Positions 57,983 to 64,000 of a DNA stretch of 64,000 bases are shown here, piece after piece. Below the pieces are notes generated by a model that was given only the letters and a program-made list of their open reading frames with translations, had not been told where the DNA came from and did no database searches. The position numbers and the translations under genes were made by a program. Source of the stretch: Tieghemiomyces parasiticus (taxonomy: Eukaryota > Kickxellomycota > Dimargaritomycetes > Dimargaritales > Dimargaritaceae); NCBI GenBank assembly GCA_027575765.1, contig JANBPT010000043.1, positions 1 through 64,000 of the forward strand. The letters are read 5' to 3'. Each line of letters opens with the position of its first letter. The stretch's first letter is position 1.

Positions 57983-58111
57983 CTGATAGTGGGCCCAAGT
58001 CTAATACCATACCAAAAGGCTATTCTACTATCACAGAATTTATGATTCTGAAATAAACCACTTGGACTTTACCTTGGGATAATCTAATGTGGTGGTTCCC
58101 AATCACCACAC
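57983..58111 (-). repeat. Inverted repeat, right copy (129 bp)
   Basis: Reverse complement of 52698..52827 at about 90% identity by eye, ending AATCACCACAC. Just to its right (58136-58172) is another fragment of the LTR 3' end (CCTTCAGGAG ... GGGCTCCACA). Confidence 0.7.
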
Positions 58112-58746
58112 TGGCAGGCATATCAAGTGGTAAAAAACCTTCAGGAGACCTAACAAAGTGAGGGCTCCACAAAATGTAATATATGGGTATCAATGGTTTA
58201 GCAGGTAAGAAAAAAAAGTAAAGTCAAGAGTTGTTGTGCCTTAAACCACTGATCCAATCAGTTGTGGTCTTTTGTTTTGCCTTTTGCTTTTCCCTAGAAT
58301 ATTCATATATTATCTAACCCTTCCTAGCAATGCCATCCTTCCTGATTAATTGGATGGTATCTTCTACTTGGGCAAGTACTCTTGCCTCTATCCTTTTAGG
58401 GCTTCACCTCTACCTTCCTTCATCTTCTGATCCGGCAGTTGCACACCTGCCTTCATATTTGCTTTGGCACCAGCCCCACAATGCCCTATTGTCCTTGGGT
58501 TTGCTTTACCCAACCTGTAGCCACAGTGAATGATGCTGGATGTAATTCCATATAAAAGACCCTCTGGGTTGCTACTCAATAAATGATAGCTTACCCCACC
58601 ATACTCAATCCATTTCATAACGTTTTTGTAGTCACTTTGTTTTCATTTAATTCATATCTCTTTACCTAAAGTTTCCTCTAGGGTACTTTAACCTTACAAC
58701 AAGAGTGATAACCTCAAATTTGCCCCATTTCCTAGTTCTGGACAAT

Positions 58747-58778
58747 GGTGACCTGGGGTTTATGTCCCCAAGGTCACC
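58747..58778. repeat. Imperfect 32-bp palindrome (hairpin)
   Basis: GGTGACC-TGGGG pairs with CCCCAAGGTCACC around TTTATGT; one unpaired T on the 3' arm. Could form a cruciform or mark an old insertion end. Confidence 0.6.
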
Positions 58779-58888
58779 AAGTTAAAATAGACTTGGTAGA
58801 CAATAAACTATAGGCTTGTGACGGTATAATGTAGAAACAAGGAAAGCTAAGAGTTAAGGCAACACAGAGTGCTGCAACCATCACAAAT

Positions 58889-59385
58889 TGTGGAGCCCAG
58901 ATAGTATCTGGACTCCTGAAAATTCCCGGTGGGCAGACACAACTAGCCAGATGCGTCAATGTGTTGTTAACCCCACCAGGGAAAGCAAATGCGCCTCCAA
59001 AAGACATGGGAAAATCCTCACATGTAGAGCGCAGATCCAGCCAACCCCCCACCAATGGGCAACAGGATTTCCCATGGCTTAAGTTTCATACTATTTGATT
59101 TTACATGTTTCATACATTTCGATTTTATTAGTTTCATCATGGGTCACCAATATGTTTTCTACCAGCTTAAACAACTGAGGCGACCAATACTAGGGTTTAG
59201 AAGAACATTGTTATTTTATAATATATAAGGCCCAAGCTTTTACACCTAATAGCTTGGGGAGTGTTTTTCCCTACCCTGCCTCAGGGTGCCTAGTTCTTTA
59301 TAAAAAGCTTTTAGTTTGCCTATTCCTCAGAAAATTGTTGTGCGCGGGACCTAAAACCTTTTATCACTTCCTCTATCAAGTTTCG
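58889..59385 (-). mobile_element. Reversed LTR copy (right border approximate)
   Basis: Read on the minus strand it ends in GGGCTCCACA at 58889 and carries CACCCTGAGGCAGGG, GGAAAAACACTCCCCAAGC and the paired GTATGAAAC blocks in the same order as the LTR at 54918..55374. The 5' start near 59,385 is inferred from weak similarity (GATAAAAGGTTTTAGGTCCC) and could move by tens of bases. Confidence 0.5.
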
Positions 59386-59669
59386 ATTTTACGTTCATTT
59401 ATCAGGTTTGGACAACTCTTTGACTCCAATCCTATTTCAGACTTGTCACTTTGTCAAAGGAACCATTACTATCTGTCATTCATTCTTGTTTGCTGATTAA
59501 GCTTCGTTTTCTTCCGAATATAAAAGGCGTGAGCCGCGCCCTACAATAAAAGACAGGATATACTCTCTTTTCATATTTTGACCGAATTCAACAATTAAGC
59601 TTTCTTCATCCTCATTTATTATACTGTACAAAAGATCCTAAACTGCTATTGTCCACAACAAAAATGTAG

Positions 59670-59741
59670 TCCGAAATGGTCCAGTGGTCAGGATCTCACG
59701 CTCTCACCGTGATGGCCGGGGTTCAATTCCCCGTTTCGGAG
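59670..59741 (+). tRNA. tRNA-Glu (anticodon CTC)
   Basis: 72 nt with perfect 7-bp acceptor (TCCGAAA/TTTCGGA), D arm GGTCCAGTGGTCAGGAT, anticodon stem TCACG/CGTGA with loop CTCTCAC giving CTC, and T arm CGGGGTTCAATTCCCCG. Followed by a T9 terminator (59744-59752). No intron. Confidence 0.96.
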
Positions 59742-59927
59742 TGTTTTTTTTTGGTTGATAGATGTCATGCAGGCATTCTAGTTTTATTTGGCTACACAAC
59801 TACTGGCCTACCTTAACCTTGATCATGCCCGATTTCCCTGTAGACCACGCATCTTTTCCAATCGTACCACACTCCCTACTTATTATCTGCCACTTTTGCA
59901 TTTTTGTAATCGCAGATCGCAAGCGCA

Positions 59928-62110
59928 ATGCTGACTCAATTGACATGGAGGAGCATGTGGTTAAGACCAAATTCATACTGGGCCGGAGTGACGAACGTTG
60001 GACGGATTTTTCCTAGGACGCAGCCTCGGTTGACTTTTGCGACTGTCTCCACGAAACCTAAGCCTAGCTCAAGCCATGTTGAATGGACCCGGTTGGGTTT
60101 ACCACCAGCAATTCGACACATTGTTGATAGGCTGCGTCTCGAACGTCCCTTTGAGGTGCAAAGTGAGGTATGTCACAATCGCGAGGTCTGAGGGAGGGAG
60201 CCAGTTATGAAAAGCGAGTAGCGCCGTGGTGTCCGGTCAGTCAGAATTACAACTGTGCACGCCCCTCTGCTCATTAGCCATCGCTGGGCATAAGGCCAGA
60301 TTGTAATTTAACCTCCCTCGTTGTCGCTGCCTTTAATATCGTCCGACCTTTCACTCTGGCCAACTTAGGCCATTCCTAAAATACTGAGCGGCAGAGATAC
60401 AGTGTTCATGGCCCAAACAGGCTCTGGCAAGACGTTGGGTAAGTCATTTCCGTAACCACGGTCTCGCTAGATAATATTTTAATACGGGATGCTAAGCCGA
60501 TAACTGAATACTAGAGCTCACACTTCTCCTGCCTCCCCACTCTTGCACTGCCCAGCCTATCTGCTCCCTCTCTTGACCCGCCTGATCCGCGACGAACTCC
60601 CGCCACCCTCCCCTCCGGCCGACTCTCCATACGCTCTGATTGTCGTGCCTAACCGTCCACTGGCCTGGCAAATCTCTGCTGTCGTCAATCGCTTGGCTGC
60701 GCTCGCTGACCTGCCCGTGCGGGCCATTAACGAACTCCACCAAACCAAGGAGCACCTCCTCAGCTTCTCACACCCTTACATCCTAGTTACCACCTCGTCG
60801 GGCCTAAAGCTGGACAACAAGCGCGCCCTGGAGCGATGCCGAACCCGACTGGCCGACACGCGCTTTGTCGTGGTGGATGAGATGGACCTGTGCCTAGGCG
60901 GGTCCGAAGCCAAGTCCACCACACAGTTGATGTGGCTGTTGACCAAGGACCAGCCCGACCGGACCAAAGCACCACTGCCTCGCAAGGGTCGCCGGGCGGG
61001 CGGGGGCGGCAGTGGCGAGGTCGATACTGAGGTTCTACCTGGGGTGACCCTCACCACGGCTGGCCCGTCGGCCACCAACCCCACGCTCCCTGTGGCCATG
61101 CCGGCGCGACAATTCGTCTTCTGTGGGGCCACGCTTTACCCACAGCAGCGCAAGAACACTGTAAGCCAGTATCTGGCCGAGGGCTTCCCGAATGCGGTGT
61201 TCCTACGTAGTGAGGGAGCTTTCACCATCAGTGCCACGACCACCGAGCTAATGCTTTACCTACCAGCCGCCCCGGGGGCAGAGACCGCCCGCGTCGTAAC
61301 TCAGGTCCTTGCTCGGACGGTCCAGCGGTTAGACGACGCCCCCAACCTGGTGAAGCCCCACCGGGTCATCCTAGTGTTCTGCCGGACAGCCCGGAACGCC
61401 CAGCAGTACCAGGAGGTTTTCCAGCAGGTGGCTTTGCCGGGCCTGAAACTGCGCAAGGCCGGCGGATCGGTGCGTACGATTCTCTATGCGAAGGAGGACG
61501 ACGAATATACGAAAGCCCGCATCATCCAGTCCATCACACACCTCGGCACCCTGACTACCGGTACCGCCTCTGCCACTCATCCGTCGGACTCGGTCACTAC
61601 CATTGTGTTCACCGCCAAGGGACTTGACCGTGGAATGGATATCCCGAACGTGGCAGCCGTCGTGATGGCCGATTTTGTCACTCAAGCCGCGGAGTACATT
61701 CATTGCGCGGGCCGAACCGGCCGGGCTGGCCAACTCGGCGAAGGTAAGTTAACCGAACATTCAGTACGGATCAGCAATTGCTGTTGGTGGTGGGGGGGGG
61801 AGGAGGCGTTAACCTGGAGGGTGAAACCAATGCCTGTCTCTTTTCCCAACCTCCATCCTAACGCTGTACATTTACCCCACTCCCGTCGACCCGACCTACC
61901 GGCCCAATCCTTCCAATATGCATAGTAATCAACGTGATTACCGAGAGAGTCAGCGAATTGGCAGACAACATCTTGGCTTGCAACCGGCCGCGGACAATCC
62001 ACACCCTAGCGGATTATGCCAAAGTTCCCTACGCAAGCAAGGCTCATCCCAAAACCTCCCTTGAGGCCCCGGCCCGTTCCGCCTGGCACGGGGAGGAGTC
62101 TGAGGATTAG
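59928..62110 (+). CDS. MRH4: Mitochondrial-type DEAD-box RNA helicase (Mrh4-like), four exons
   Basis: Exons 59928..60167, 60369..60438, 60556..61743 and 61926..62110 give 560 aa. The N-terminus has an Arg-rich, acid-poor segment (MWLRPNSYWAGVTNVGRIFP; its Met at 59955 is an alternative start) like a mitochondrial presequence. Motifs in order: the Q-motif-like PFEVQSEAIPKILSGRD, Walker A AQTGSGKT (exon 2), PNRPLAWQ (Ia), DEMD for DEAD, GAT for SAT, and HCAGRTGRAG (VI). The last exon continues VINVITERVSELADNIL. DEMD and GAT variants and the long insert after motif II (AGGGGSGEVD) fit divergent organellar DEAD-box proteins such as Mrh4, which acts in mitochondrial large-subunit assembly. The family is certain; the Mrh4 orthology is inferred. 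Confidence 0.87.
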
Positions 62111-62357
62111 AAGGGCAATCAAAACGGGCGGCCTTTCACGGGATTTCGAATGATCACACCCGCCCCCCCATCGGATTCCTGCCCGTTGCGGGCTAATTGT
62201 GCGTCAACGTGGTTTGTAGACAATCGAATAAATTGAGAATCAAGCTATTTTTATATTGCCAAGAAGAAGGTGCTGGCTGAGAAAAAGGAGGGATACATAA
62301 TGGAGTGTAAAAAAGAGCGTGCTCGACTACGACTGACTAGAGTTGGATGTAAACAGT

Positions 62358-63338
62358 TTAGATGAAGTCGTCATCTATCAACGTGTTGGCGTCGCTCTCG
62401 CCTACGTGTTGGTACCGGGCGTTGTTGGCCGAGCGGCGGTTGCGGATCTTGCCGATGATGGTAGCGAAGATGATCATGGACATGTCCTGGTAAGAAAGGA
62501 ATGAGGATTCAAAGACAGATATATGTGAATGACAAGTTAGCGAGTCGGCCCCATCAACCTGTAGTGTTGGCAACCAACGTTGGCCGTACTAACCCGCAGA
62601 ACAACGCTTTTCACAGCATTGATCTGGCCGGGTGGTACGAGACTGACTTACCTTTACATAGTCAAAGACCTTCTTCCAGGTATGGTAGTGCGGAATCTGC
62701 TCCAGGCCCCGGGCCTGTTTGGTGAACCGGTTATACAGAATACCAAAGAACATGTACAGCGTCTGCAGCACAAACGAGACAACGAAGAAGGTACCAGCAA
62801 AAGTGCTCTCGCTGGGCTCGGACGTTGAGCAGGCAGCAGGGGTGCGCCACTCAAAGAAATAGGCGCACTTGTTAGCCTCGCCGACAAACTCAGGCTTGCC
62901 CAGCCCCTCCACAGACTTGTCACACACGAACGCGATGAGTGAAGACCGGTCGAAGGCCGAACTGCCCTCGCAGCGGTCACCGTTGGTGTATTTGAGTAGG
63001 AGACGGTCCCCGCGAAAGATGAGGTGGTCGCTGGTTTGACCGAGGGAGAAGTACTCGTCGTCGCGCTGGGCCATGATGGCAGCCTCCTCTGCGTTCTTGA
63101 GGTGGGACTTATCGCCCACTAGCTCATGGCATACGTTGAGGTGGAATTTATAGCCGGTACCGTAGGCCTCAGCCGTCCAGTCCTCGCCCGTGGTCCGACG
63201 CAGCGCTTGCAGGCTATAGTACCGCTCGGTCTTGGGATCCTTGTACGTGCACGCGTCGTCATTGTCTTTGGTGGCTGTCGGACCGGCTGCCAGCAGGGCC
63301 ATGGCGGCTACGGTTAGGAAGGCGAGGGTAGGGCGCAT
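62358..63338 (-). CDS. Mannose-6-phosphate-receptor-homology (MRH) type I membrane protein
   Basis: Exons 62652..63338 and 62358..62486 (minus strand, 165-bp intron, phase 0) give 271 aa. Signal peptide at ~1-23 (MRPTLAFLTVAAMALLAAGP). The lumenal MRH domain (~28-172) shows LLLKYTNGDRCEGSS, RSSLIAFVCD and CAYFFEWRTPAAC, the typical Cys framework of M6P receptors. A membrane helix follows (~182-204, FFVVSFVLQTLYMFFGIL), then a cytoplasmic segment with GLEQIPHYHTWKKVFDYVK. Exon 2 supplies MIIFATIIGKIRNRR and an acidic tail ending in DDDFI. Fungal relatives include Mrl1 and Atg27, which cycle between Golgi, endosome and vacuole; which of these it corresponds to is not decided. Confidence 0.87.
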
Positions 63339-64000
63339 GTTGATTTACGATTTAGCAGATATGAGTGTAGAAGTGGCGAAGCCAAGTGGAAGGGCTCCCC
63401 AGGTAGCGACGCAAGGAGATCAGCAAGGTTGACTTGGGAGAATGGACTAGAGCCGCCAAGGGTTGCAAGGCATGGAGAGGGTGATGTGAGTAATGTAACC
63501 GAGCGGTTAAAGGGGTGGAAGAGTCATCAGTTGATATCCAGCAAGGCCTCGGGTAGGAGAGGTACCATTCAATGAAATCGGGGTAGTCGTGGGCGGATAC
63601 CAATCGGAATTGATGCTGGGTGCTGGAGGGTTAGTTAGCAACGTAGACGACACGGCGGATATTAAGCCACACTTAATGCTGTTGCCTATCAGAACGACGG
63701 CTAACTGGTCCTGCTTTCATCCAGTAGTTTTCAATGACACGTAGACCTTTCTAAGCGACCACGGCTGGGCGGTGGGACATTCTGAGTCTCAATATTGCCA
63801 GCTAGGAAACATCCATGGGAGAAAGTAGTTGATTAGGCCTTATCCGCAGCAGCAGGAATGCTTTATCACCCCTCCCCACTACTACAGGTAATCTAATATA
63901 TATCCTGTGCAAGAGAAGCAGGAGGTCCTGGACCTTAAATTCACAGGTGAACCCCGGTAGTGTTCCACACGCTGAATCGACTGACATTGTTCATGCTGGA
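63339..64000. other. Intergenic, promoter of the MRH protein
   Basis: G/A-rich leader just above 63338, then unremarkable sequence to the window end. No gene seen. Confidence 0.5.

Larger units (their letters stand above)
58112..59669. other. Repeat-island spacer with LTR fragments and a hairpin
   Basis: Contains an LTR 3'-end fragment at ~58,136-58,172, the hairpin at 58,747-58,778 and the reversed LTR at 58,889-~59,385. A short AT-rich spacer precedes tRNA-Glu. No gene. Confidence 0.55.

Overview
The window looks like nuclear DNA of a fungus. Most genes run in exon/intron form with short GT-AG introns (about 90-480 bp, usually GTAAGT donors) and encode eukaryotic housekeeping proteins of fungal type: Gcn5, Nip1/eIF3c, eIF2D/Tma64, uS15, Pac10/prefoldin 3, a PKA catalytic subunit and a Dap1-like haem protein. 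A tandem set of secreted chymotrypsin-fold proteases, dispersed Pol III genes and a high load of lineage-specific sequence suggest an early-diverging (zoopagomycete-like) lineage rather than an ascomycete or basidiomycete. That placement is inference only.

Layout. 0-3 kb: tail of an Ala-rich protein, then GCN5. 3-8 kb: gene-poor, with decayed protein-like fragments. 8-16 kb: Dap1/PGRMC-like protein, 49-kDa complex I subunit, a two-exon SERF gene and eIF3c. 16-21 kb: gene-poor except for one intronless orphan (19.2-20.0 kb). 21-31 kb: the densest part, with uS15, prefoldin 3, eIF2D, a single-HKD phospholipase D and a five-exon DsbA/FrnE-like thioredoxin-fold protein. 31-41 kb: three same-strand trypsin-like protease genes, the second and third with C-terminal tails that look like GPI-anchor signals; a hammerhead-ribozyme-like motif lies upstream at 32.25 kb. 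41.7-43.8 kb: PKA catalytic subunit with a ~400-residue disordered N-terminus. 44-49 kb: non-coding. 49.5-50.4 kb: a two-exon seven-helix membrane protein. 51-59.5 kb: a strikingly CpG-poor repeat island with LTR remnants, a 130-bp inverted repeat pair, a 5S rRNA gene, tRNA-Gly(GCC), tRNA-Glu(CTC) and a tRNA relic. 59.9-63.3 kb: a mitochondrial-type DEAD-box helicase (Mrh4-like) and a mannose-6-phosphate-receptor-homology membrane protein.

Genes that belong together. Translation and protein folding are heavily represented (eIF3c, eIF2D, uS15, prefoldin). uS15 and prefoldin 3 are divergent and share a promoter region holding a palindrome made of two CACGTGAC half-sites. The three proteases form a lineage-specific tandem array, probably extracellular or cell-surface.

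The most notable signal is in the repeat island. Short LTRs (TGTG...CACA type) sit directly upstream of Pol III genes. One abuts the 5S gene with a perfect 4-bp target duplication (TGCC). Another lies 10 bp upstream of tRNA-Gly with a CCAA duplication. In both places an older LTR end lies immediately outside the newer one, as if the same site was hit repeatedly. This points to an LTR retrotransposon family targeting Pol III initiation regions.
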